A stretch of DNA of 64,000 nt from Azomonas agilis (GTDB lineage Bacteria; Pseudomonadota; Gammaproteobacteria; Pseudomonadales; Pseudomonadaceae): contig NZ_VLKG01000003.1 in the NCBI RefSeq assembly GCF_007830255.1, forward strand, positions 124,001-188,000, written 5' to 3'. The position numbers and the translations under genes were made by a program. Shown here in pieces: positions 56,812 through 64,000 of this stretch (the first letter of the stretch is position 1; each line of letters opens with the position of its first letter). The notes beneath the pieces were generated by a model that searched no databases, had not been told where the DNA came from, and saw nothing but the letters and a program-made list of their open reading frames with translations.

Positions 56812-57729
56812 ATGACCCTAACTGAACTGCGCTATATCGTTACTCTGGCTCAGGAGCAACATTTTGGGCGGGCAGCTGAGCGCTGTCATGTAAGCCAACC
56901 TACCTTATCCGTTGGCGTTAAAAAGTTGGAAGATGAGCTAGGCATTCTGATTTTTGAGCGAACCAAAAGTGCCGTGCGTTTAACGCCTGTGGGTGAAACC
57001 ATTGTCACTCAGGCTCAAAAGGTTTTAGAGCAGGCTCAAGGCATTCGCGAACTGGCCCAAGCGGGTAAAAACCAACTGGCCGCACCGTTAAAAGTCGGGG
57101 CTATTTACACCATCGGCCCCTACTTATTCCCCCATTTAATTCCCCAGTTACATCGGGTAGCGCCTGAGATGCCGTTGTACATTGAGGAGAACTTTACTCA
57201 TATCCTGCGCGACAAGCTGCGTACTGGAGAGCTGGATGCTGTCATCATCGCCTTGCCCTTTCAAGAAGCTGATGTCCTAACCCTAGGTTTATACGACGAG
57301 CCTTTTTATGTCGTGATGGCCGCTGATCACCCTTGGACGGCTTTAGACAGTATTGAAGCCGATCAACTCAGTGATCAAAACTTGCTGTTGTTGGGGGAAG
57401 GGCATTGTTTCCGTGATCAGGTACTAGAGGCCTGTCCGACCCAAAAAAACGATAACTTGCATAACACTACGATTGAATCCAGCTCCTTAGAAACCATCCG
57501 CCACATGGTAGCTTCAGGATTAGGGATTTCGGTACTTCCGCTGTCGGCGGTGGAAACCCATCACTATGCACCGGGTATTTTAGAGGTTCGCCCTTTGGTT
57601 AAACCGGCGGCTTTTCGTACCGTGGCTATTGCATGGCGCGCCAGTTTTCCACGCCCTAAGGCCATTGAGGTGTTGGCCGATTCGATTCGTTTATGCTCGG
57701 TCATTCGGACAGGTATTTCCAAGGGCTAG
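56812..57729 (+). CDS. oxyR: Hydrogen peroxide regulator OxyR
   Basis: A 305-residue LysR-family sensor of H2O2. The HTH has LAQEQHFGRAAERCHVSQPTLSVGVKKLE; the redox cysteines lie nine residues apart in GHCFRDQVLEAC, as in E. coli Cys199 and Cys208. The start at 56812 (MTLTELRYIV) fits the family; 56806 is possible. recG follows 3 bp later on the same strand, the order seen in Pseudomonas. Confidence 0.95.
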   Translation: MTLTELRYIVTLAQEQHFGRAAERCHVSQPTLSVGVKKLEDELGILIFERTKSAVRLTPVGETIVTQAQKVLEQAQGIRELAQAGKNQLAAPLKVGAIYTIGPYLFPHLIPQLHRVAPEMPLYIEENFTHILRDKLRTGELDAVIIALPFQEADVLTLGLYDEPFYVVMAADHPWTALDSIEADQLSDQNLLLLGEGHCFRDQVLEACPTQKNDNLHNTTIESSSLETIRHMVASGLGISVLPLSAVETHHYAPGILEVRPLVKPAAFRTVAIAWRASFPRPKAIEVLADSIRLCSVIRTGISKG

Positions 57730-57732
57730 CCT

Positions 57733-59808
57733 ATGTCTGAGGCATTAGAGGCTCCTGTGACCTGCTTGCAGGGTGTTGGCCCTGCTTTAGCGGAAAAGCT
57801 CGCGCGTATAGGCCTCTATTCGGTGCAGGATTTAGTCTTCCACCTGCCCCTGCGCTATCAAGACCGCACCCGCATTACCTCTTTGGGCTGCCTTCAGCCG
57901 GGTCAAGATGCGGTTATTGAGGGCCGTATCCTGCTGGCTGATGTTGTCAACGGTCGGCGGCGGAGTTTGTTGCTGCGCCTACAGGATGGCACTGGAAGCA
58001 TTAGCTTACGTTTTTATCACTTCAGCTCAGCCCAGCAGCAGAGCTTTAAGCGGGGTGAGCGTATCCGCTGTTATGGTGAGGTTCGCGCAGGGGCTTCGGG
58101 ATTGGAAATGTACCATCCTGAATACCGTTTGCTGACTGCTACTGAGTCTCTGCCCACAGAGCAAGCCCTGACTCCTATTTATCCGACGACTGAGGGGCTA
58201 ACTCAGCAGCGCTTGCGGACTCTGTGCCAGCAAGCCCTTACGCTGATGCAACAGCACCCTTTAGAGGATTGTTTGCCTTCCGCTTTAATTGATCACTATG
58301 GATTAGGTGAGTTAGAGGCTGCAGTACAGTATCTACACCAGCCTCCTGCTCAGGCTAATCTTAGGGAGTTAGCTAAGGGTCGTCATTGGGCCCAGCGGCG
58401 TTTGGTATTTGAAGAGCTATTAACCCATCAACTGTCTTTGCAACGCTTACGGCATCAAATACGCCGTCAAAAAGCGCCTGCATTACCTGTTTCTAAGCAC
58501 TTAGTGGCCCGTTTTTTACAGCAGTTAGGTTTTTGCCCAACGAAGGCTCAACAGCGGGTAGGCGCTGAGATTGCCCAAGACCTAAGCCAGCCTCGCCCCA
58601 TGCTGCGTTTAGTACAAGGCGATGTTGGGGCTGGGAAAACATTAGTAGCAGCTGTAGCAGCCCTGCAAGCCATTGAGGCTGGTTATCAAGTGGCACTCAT
58701 GGCCCCCACCGAGTTACTAGCAGAACAGCACTATTTAAATTTTCAGCGCTGGTTTGCTCCCTTGCAGATTGACCTAGTGTGGTTGACCGGAAAGTTAAAA
58801 GGGAAGGCGCGTGCAGCCAACTTAGAGCGCATCCAACAGGGATGCTCCTTAGTCATTGGTACTCATGCACTGTTCCAAGCTGAGGTTCAGTTTGCTGCCT
58901 TAGCCCTAGTAATCATTGATGAGCAGCACCGCTTTGGAGTGCAGCAGCGTCTAGCGTTGCGGGAAAAAGGCGTACAGGGTTTGTTGTGTCCGCATCAACT
59001 GATTATGACCGCGACCCCCATCCCCCGTACCTTAGCCATGAGCGCCTATGCGGATCTGGATACCTCCATTCTGGATGAACTACCACCGGGACGAACTCCT
59101 ATTGAAACCCGAGTGCTGGCCGATACACGACGTGATGAAGTGATTGAACGGGTACGCAGTGCCTGCATTGAGGGCCGCCAAGCCTATTGGGTATGTACCC
59201 TGATCGACGAATCCGAAGAATTAACCTGTCAGGCGGCTGAAACAACCTTTAGCGAGTTATCGGAGCGGTTAGCGGAGTTACGTCTAGGCTTGATACATGG
59301 GCGTATGAAAGCGGCTGAAAAAACAGCCATTATGGAGCAATTTAAATCAGGTGCTGTCCATCTGTTAGTAGCAACGACGGTTATTGAAGTAGGTGTGGAT
59401 GTGCCCAACGCCAGTTTGATGATTATCGAAAATCCAGAACGTTTAGGATTAGCTCAGCTACATCAGTTGCGGGGACGTGTAGGACGCGGGATGGCCCTCA
59501 GCCATTGCTTACTATTATATCATGCCCCTCTGTCTTATCAGGGGCGTGAGCGGCTGGCGATCATGCGTGAAACATGCGATGGTTTTATCATTGCAGAAAA
59601 GGATTTGGAGTTACGTGGCCCGGGAGAACTTTTGGGAACTCGTCAAACAGGGCTGTTGCAGTTTCGGATAGCAGATTTGATGCGTGACGCTACTTTGCTG
59701 CCAGAGGTGCGGGATGCAGCCCGCCAAGTTGCCAGCCAATGGCCTGACCGTATTGCCCCTTTGTTAAGGCGTTGGCTACCTCGGGGACAGCACTATGGTC
59801 AAGTATGA
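57733..59808 (+). CDS. recG: ATP-dependent DNA helicase RecG
   Basis: A 691-residue branch-migration helicase that rescues stalled forks. An N-terminal wedge domain (about 1-170, with FHLPLRYQDRT) binds branched DNA. Motif I is GDVGAGKT, motif II DEQHRFG, then TATPIPRT and the C-terminal QLRGRVGRG and GPGELLGTRQTGL. It is probably co-transcribed with oxyR. Confidence 0.96.
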   Translation: MSEALEAPVTCLQGVGPALAEKLARIGLYSVQDLVFHLPLRYQDRTRITSLGCLQPGQDAVIEGRILLADVVNGRRRSLLLRLQDGTGSISLRFYHFSSAQQQSFKRGERIRCYGEVRAGASGLEMYHPEYRLLTATESLPTEQALTPIYPTTEGLTQQRLRTLCQQALTLMQQHPLEDCLPSALIDHYGLGELEAAVQYLHQPPAQANLRELAKGRHWAQRRLVFEELLTHQLSLQRLRHQIRRQKAPALPVSKHLVARFLQQLGFCPTKAQQRVGAEIAQDLSQPRPMLRLVQGDVGAGKTLVAAVAALQAIEAGYQVALMAPTELLAEQHYLNFQRWFAPLQIDLVWLTGKLKGKARAANLERIQQGCSLVIGTHALFQAEVQFAALALVIIDEQHRFGVQQRLALREKGVQGLLCPHQLIMTATPIPRTLAMSAYADLDTSILDELPPGRTPIETRVLADTRRDEVIERVRSACIEGRQAYWVCTLIDESEELTCQAAETTFSELSERLAELRLGLIHGRMKAAEKTAIMEQFKSGAVHLLVATTVIEVGVDVPNASLMIIENPERLGLAQLHQLRGRVGRGMALSHCLLLYHAPLSYQGRERLAIMRETCDGFIIAEKDLELRGPGELLGTRQTGLLQFRIADLMRDATLLPEVRDAARQVASQWPDRIAPLLRRWLPRGQHYGQV

Positions 59809-59871
59809 GTCACTGATGCACTGAGTAATAACATTTAAAACAGTACCAGCATCTCTTATCAGGTCACACAC

Positions 59872-61257
59872 ATGGTTGCATCCGTCATTGTCGAATCTTC
59901 AGTCCCTATCCAGCAACTGCTGGAGGCACAGGGTATGACTGAGCACCGCCTGCAACGCGATCAAACAGGGTTGCTAGAAGCGCAACAGCGCGTGCAAGGC
60001 GTGTGGATGGAAGACGGTTTAGGCAACCCCTTGTTAGTGTTATATCCGCGATCGCAATTATTAGATCTGGCATATATTCCTCACTTGATGGGGCGGCACT
60101 GGCAAGTAATGGCTGAAGAGCGGCAAAAAGCCTTATTGGCTCAGCATACCCTAGGTTTATTTGCTTGTTTGATGGCTAAAGTTCCAGTGTTGTGCGAAGC
60201 GAGATTACTGGAGCAAGAACAGTTATTCCTAGAGTTTGGCCAACCGGGATGGTTATTAGATATTTCCATAGAGGCATTTAAACCGCTGCTCAGTCATGCG
60301 CGTATCGAGCGTTTTGGGATCGCTTTAACTGGGATTCAGCCTGCAAATTTGGATGAAGCACGGACTAAAAACCCACACTCTTTTACAGGGCAAAGAATTT
60401 ATCAGCGTTTGGATGAGGTGGTGGAAATTCCCCCTTTGTCGCAAACCGCTCAGCGTCTTCTGATATTACAAAATAACCCCAAAGCGGACGTGGGGGATTT
60501 AACCCGGATTATTGAAACTGATCCCCCTTTGGCCGCTCAGGTTATTGGCTGGGCCTCTTCAGCCTATTACGCCTCTGTAAGCAAAATACACTCAGTACAA
60601 GATGCCATCATGCGCGCTTTAGGTTTTGAGCGTGTGCTTAATCTAGCTTTGGGATTAACTTTAGACCATAACTTGCAACTGTCTGATCAAGCAGGTACGG
60701 ATCGTAATGAATATTGGCATCAAGCGATCTATACCGCCATGCTGGTTGATGGTTTGGTTAAGTTAGTACCTGCTTCAAAGCGGCCTGAGCCGGGATTAGC
60801 TTATCTAGCGGGACTGCTGCATAACTTTGGTCATTTGATATTGGCTTATGTATTTCCACCGCACTTTGCCACACTATGCCAATATCAACAGGCTAACCCA
60901 CATTTATCTTCCGATATATTAGAGCGCTATTTATTAGGTGTTACCCGTGAGCAAATTGGCGGTTGGTGGGTACAACGCTGGCACATGCCGGAAGAATTAG
61001 CCGCTGCGCTTTACTATCAAAAAATGCCAGATTATCAGGGGGAGCATTCGGTATATCCGAACCTGATCTATTTGGCTGTTAATTTACTAGGACAACGAGG
61101 TATAGGTACAGCCTTAACCTCTGAGATTCCAACGGCTTTGCTGATGCGATTGGGTTTAAACTTAGAACAAGTAGAGCAGGCATTAACTTTAATGTTAAAG
61201 GCTGAGGCAGATCTACGGGAATTGGTTAAACAAATACAGTCGCATACAACGCATTGA
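59872..61257 (+). CDS. YbaK-like/HDOD two-domain signalling protein
   Basis: A 461-residue protein. The N-terminal part (about 5-150) resembles YbaK/ProRS-type aminoacyl-tRNA deacylase domains (HTLGLFACLMAKVPVLCEARLLEQEQLFLEFG as 86-118) but without an obvious catalytic Lys. An HDOD domain (about 180-390) starts at LSQTAQRLLILQNNPKADVGDLTRIIETDPPLAAQVI and ends near LAAALYYQK. HDOD proteins regulate signalling or motility. It follows recG by 63 bp. Confidence 0.75.
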   Translation: MVASVIVESSVPIQQLLEAQGMTEHRLQRDQTGLLEAQQRVQGVWMEDGLGNPLLVLYPRSQLLDLAYIPHLMGRHWQVMAEERQKALLAQHTLGLFACLMAKVPVLCEARLLEQEQLFLEFGQPGWLLDISIEAFKPLLSHARIERFGIALTGIQPANLDEARTKNPHSFTGQRIYQRLDEVVEIPPLSQTAQRLLILQNNPKADVGDLTRIIETDPPLAAQVIGWASSAYYASVSKIHSVQDAIMRALGFERVLNLALGLTLDHNLQLSDQAGTDRNEYWHQAIYTAMLVDGLVKLVPASKRPEPGLAYLAGLLHNFGHLILAYVFPPHFATLCQYQQANPHLSSDILERYLLGVTREQIGGWWVQRWHMPEELAAALYYQKMPDYQGEHSVYPNLIYLAVNLLGQRGIGTALTSEIPTALLMRLGLNLEQVEQALTLMLKAEADLRELVKQIQSHTTH

Positions 61258-61280
61258 GAGAGCTTTCTGAGTTAATAAAT

Positions 61281-62183
61281 TCACTTGCTTGTATTTTCTG
61301 GAGTTACTGCGAATGTCAACAGTAGATCACGTGCTTTCTCTTTTAATTCTCGCCATTGGGGTAGCCAGCTTCTAGGATATTCGAGGGAAACGTAGGAGCT
61401 CCACTCAGGAAACTCAAAGCGATGAATACATTTATGATAAAATACCGGATTTGGTAATCTTCCGTTATAACATCTTATTAAATCCGTCACGATGCCATCC
61501 ATATTTCCTTGCCAGTATAGTAACTTATTCCAGATTTCAAATTTCTCTATACCTGAGCCTACAGGTTCTGCCCACTGTAAACCAATAACTTGGTCTGTAC
61601 CCTGTAAAACGTAGTATGCTCCCGCACTATTACTGTCATCTTTTTTATATTTCGGAGCAACTGAGTTTTCAGGTAATCGCTTAATGATTCCTTTTAGGTT
61701 ACGTGCCAAGCCATTTTCAGGTGTTTGAGGTGGACGGGGATTAGTTGCAAGAGACTCATCCAGTCCAATTAATAACCATGAGTGCTCTCTATCTGAAGAT
61801 CGGCTGTCCCAATAACTCTTAGTGTTTTCAGCATTAACGGGTTGCATATCTGGCCAATGTACATAAATGGCAAAAGAGCTCACACCATCTTCAAAAGTGC
61901 GCTCTTCTGGTTTTTTATCTCCGGGTTTGGTGGGCTCCCAAATACTTTTATCATGGTATGCAAATGGAAAGTAAAAATAATTTTTTGGTATCGCTATGGG
62001 TACACCGTTAATATTACCTTTACGGATTAAAATACTATTTTGCTTTACATCTTGTGCTAAGGATGAGTTTTTATCAAGTATACGAGATACATCTATTTTT
62101 ATTAAAATCGAAATTAATATACAGGAGATTATTATAATTAATAATTTAATAAAATATTTTATAAGGCTAAAAAAAGCATTCAT
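61281..62183 (-). CDS. AT-rich orphan membrane-anchored protein
   Basis: A 300-residue protein with an N-terminal membrane segment (about 9-28, Ile-rich) and a soluble, aromatic-rich periplasmic domain. No domain is recognised. Its codons are rich in A/T (many ATT, AAT, TTA, AAA), unlike the neighbouring genes, which suggests recent transfer. It converges on the HDOD gene. Envelope anchoring plus foreign composition would fit an immunity or accessory factor, but no such claim can be made from sequence alone. Confidence 0.7.
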   Translation of the reverse strand: MNAFFSLIKYFIKLLIIIISCILISILIKIDVSRILDKNSSLAQDVKQNSILIRKGNINGVPIAIPKNYFYFPFAYHDKSIWEPTKPGDKKPEERTFEDGVSSFAIYVHWPDMQPVNAENTKSYWDSRSSDREHSWLLIGLDESLATNPRPPQTPENGLARNLKGIIKRLPENSVAPKYKKDDSNSAGAYYVLQGTDQVIGLQWAEPVGSGIEKFEIWNKLLYWQGNMDGIVTDLIRCYNGRLPNPVFYHKCIHRFEFPEWSSYVSLEYPRSWLPQWRELKEKARDLLLTFAVTPENTSK

Positions 62184-62588
62184 TATCTAAAACCTAATCA
62201 GTAAACTAAATAAATATAATTTTTATGAAAAAGTTTGTTAATAACACTTTTAGCCTCATTTAAATGTTTTAAATATATAATTACCAATTAGTTAGACTAA
62301 CTGGCAGTTAACAACCATAGCCTAATCTTTCAAGTGTGCCAGTGTTTCAACATCAAAATTTCAGCACTGGCTTAGAAACACTCCAACGCAGCCCTAGGAA
62401 GGATGCTGTAACCGTCCTTTATTTAAGGTTTGCGAGAACACCCCAGCCGAATCCATTTTCACTCTAAAAGAGAAACTGCTGCTGAATCAGGCGACTTTTT
62501 CGATCTAATGCATGTCGCCATGCTATGGGGCATGATGTTTCCTTTGTTCCTAATCGCTGACCCTTATTATTTTTGATAGGAGTGCATG
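62184..62588. other. AT-rich intergenic region before nfsB
   Basis: About 400 bp without a gene. The left 150 bp is very AT-rich. A GCCAGTG/CACTGGC inverted repeat with a 19-nt loop lies near 62338-62370. No promoter for nfsB can be assigned with confidence. Confidence 0.5.
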
Positions 62589-63248
62589 ATGAGTGTCGAT
62601 CTGGCCCAACTGAGTCAAACCCGTTACACCACCAAAGCCTTTGATCCTGCGCGTAAAATTCCGGCAGAAACTTTGGAGCAACTGTTAACTGCGCTGCGTA
62701 ACAGCCCCTCCTCGGTTAATTCTCAGCCTTGGCATTTTGTGGTGGCTTCGAGTGATGAAGCTAAAGCGCGCATCGCTAAGGCCACGCAACCGGGATATGC
62801 CTATAACGAGGCCAAGATTCTTAGGGCTTCTGACGTGATTGTGTTTTGTGTGCGCAGTGATTTGGATCAGCCTCACTTGGAGGCGGTACTGGATAAAGAA
62901 GCCGCCGATGGCCGTTTAGCCAATGCTGAGGCTAAAGCCACCCAGCATAAAACTCGTAGCTTTTACGCTGATTTGCACCGCTTTGAGCGCAAAGATCTGC
63001 AATTTTGGATGGAAAAGCAGGTGTACATTGCCTTAGGTGTTCTGCTGCTAGGGGCGGCGGTGGTCGAGGTGGATGCCTGCCCCATTGAGGGCTTTGACGC
63101 CAATATTCTGGATGCGGAATTGGGTCTGCGTGAGCGTGGCTTAACCAGTTTGGTGCTGGTGAGTTTGGGTTATCACAGTGGCGAAGACTTTAACGCCCAA
63201 TTGCCCAAATCCCGTTTGGAGGCAGAGCAAGTCTTTACCCGTCTTTAA
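62589..63248 (+). CDS. nfsB: Oxygen-insensitive NAD(P)H nitroreductase NfsB
   Basis: A 219-residue FMN enzyme that reduces nitro compounds and quinones. It has RYTTKAFDPARKIP, NSPSSVNSQPWHFVVASSDEAKARIAK, the central FYADLHRFERKDLQFWMEKQVYIALG, and PIEGFDANILDAELGL near the end, closely parallel to E. coli NfsB. The start at 62589 is 6 nt from AGGAG; the ATG at 62586 is adjacent. Confidence 0.93.
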   Translation: MSVDLAQLSQTRYTTKAFDPARKIPAETLEQLLTALRNSPSSVNSQPWHFVVASSDEAKARIAKATQPGYAYNEAKILRASDVIVFCVRSDLDQPHLEAVLDKEAADGRLANAEAKATQHKTRSFYADLHRFERKDLQFWMEKQVYIALGVLLLGAAVVEVDACPIEGFDANILDAELGLRERGLTSLVLVSLGYHSGEDFNAQLPKSRLEAEQVFTRL

Positions 63249-63277
63249 GGGTTGCTAAGCCTAGGCTCGTACCGAAT

Positions 63278-63304
63278 AAAAAAAGCCTCCGCTTGGGCGG
63301 AGGC
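63278..63304 (-). terminator. Rho-independent terminator of the NuoL-like gene
   Basis: GCCTCCGC-TTGG-GCGGAGGC is preceded on the plus strand by seven A residues, so the minus-strand transcript ends in a U-run. It lies between the convergent nfsB and NuoL-like genes. Confidence 0.87.
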
Positions 63305-63342
63305 AAACAGGGGGATAATTGTTTAACTCGGTTTAGACTTAA

Positions 63343-64000
63343 TCAGGAGCAACGGCTGGCTGCTTGCACCCTTGGCCCCAGAAATACCCGCGCATAGATA
63401 CGAATAATAGATAGCCCCACCACGATAAAACTCAGGCTGACTAAAAAGGCCAACAGCACCTGATCCCCGCCGATATGGGCAAACATCAAATCCTCACCGA
63501 TAAAGGTGGGACTGATGGGAAACCCGGTAACGCCCAAACAACAGAGTAAAAACACAAAGGCCGTTTGTGGATGATCCTGTACTTGGCCGTGAAACTGATC
63601 TAAGTCGATATTCCCCTCTAAGCGGCGCATGCGTTTTAAGCACCAAAATCCGATCAACCCTGCAATAGCTACACCGCTCAGGTAGAGATAAGTTTCGTTA
63701 AAGCTAAATTCCGCATTTAGGGATACGGCCAGAGCGATCCAAAAATGCGTCATTAGGGTCATTAGCCAAGCCATGCGGGTGCGGCGGCGCTCAGCAAAAG
63801 AGCGCAGCACAAACAGCAGAGCCACAAATGCAAAGACCAGCGCCAACAGGTGCGCAACGGCAGCGGGCACGGAGCCCTTATGGTAGGCCACATAAAGCCC
63901 AGCGGCATACACCGGAATAGAAGGGATCAGCACCCGCCAAAAGCTGAGGAAATCCAGCTTATGCCCCAGCATCTTGATGGGATTCCACAGACAGCGGTAC
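63343..64000 (-). CDS. NuoL/M-type proton-conducting membrane subunit, C-terminal part only
   Basis: The frame is open to the window edge (bases 63973-64000 read YRCLWNPIK before the internal Met at 63972), so the N-terminal half lies outside. The visible 219 residues have about six membrane segments and FPISPTFIGEDLMF, typical of the C-terminal part of Proton_antipo_M proteins of complex I, Mrp or DabB type. A DabB-like inorganic-carbon or ion-uptake subunit is possible, but the rest of the protein is needed to decide. Confidence 0.7.
   Translation of the reverse strand, partial: YRCLWNPIKMLGHKLDFLSFWRVLIPSIPVYAAGLYVAYHKGSVPAAVAHLLALVFAFVALLFVLRSFAERRRTRMAWLMTLMTHFWIALAVSLNAEFSFNETYLYLSGVAIAGLIGFWCLKRMRRLEGNIDLDQFHGQVQDHPQTAFVFLLCCLGVTGFPISPTFIGEDLMFAHIGGDQVLLAFLVSLSFIVVGLSIIRIYARVFLGPRVQAASRCS

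Overview
The window is a gammaproteobacterial chromosome segment of mid-range GC. It carries most of a vanadium (V) nitrogenase gene set next to a second set of Nif cofactor and maturation genes. Gene order and protein features resemble Azotobacter/Azomonas-type Pseudomonadales: the run iscA-nifUSV-cysE-TPR-nifWZM-clpX-nifF, vnfDGK and vnfENX separated by vnfA, and argH beside an algR-like gene. The genus is an inference. No nifHDK, vnfH or nifB is in the window, so the Fe protein and the start of cofactor synthesis must be encoded elsewhere.

Layout. 1-0.9 kb: rsmD (cut by the window edge) and a DUF486 gene. 1-3.9 kb (minus strand): a PhnCDE-type ABC transporter followed by a Nif11-type small protein. 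4.5-9.4 kb (minus): vnfD-vnfG-vnfK, an unknown 301-residue protein and a NifX-family protein. 9.8-12.3 kb (plus): rimB-rimK and a zinc-ribbon membrane protein. 12.4-18.1 kb (plus): an Nfu-type scaffold, vnfA, then vnfE-vnfN-vnfX. 18.1-24.5 kb: housekeeping genes (hemH, phrB and others). 24.5-34.7 kb: modE (minus) and the long nif maturation operon (plus). 34.8-39.5 kb (minus): a DEAD-box helicase, metF, and ahcY with an SAH riboswitch. 39.6-40.5 kb: decayed IS3 and antitoxin debris. 40.6-47.9 kb: an apparently complete inovirus (filamentous phage) prophage in tRNA-Phe, with 46-bp direct repeats. 48-64 kb: host genes (2OG oxygenase, rhodanese, argH, algR-like, lrp, exbBD-tonB, oxyR, recG, HDOD protein, nfsB, NuoL-like fragment).

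Regulation read from the DNA. Sigma-54 -24/-12 elements precede vnfD, vnfE, the transporter operon and iscA-nifU. Sites of the form GTAC-N6-GTAC, the published VnfA recognition pattern, occur in pairs upstream of vnfD, vnfE and the transporter, and once before vnfU-vnfA. TGT-N10-ACA NifA sites occur twice before iscA. A ModE-type operator, CGTTATAT-N8-ATATAGCG, sits before vnfU-vnfA. The implied circuit is: molybdenum-loaded ModE shuts off vnfA; without molybdenum, VnfA and sigma-54 activate the structural genes, the cofactor scaffold and a transporter that may bring in vanadate.

The two best leads are the VnfA-controlled PhnCDE-like transporter as a candidate vanadate importer, and the inovirus prophage whose repressor gene runs across attL so that its C-terminus is supplied by host DNA.
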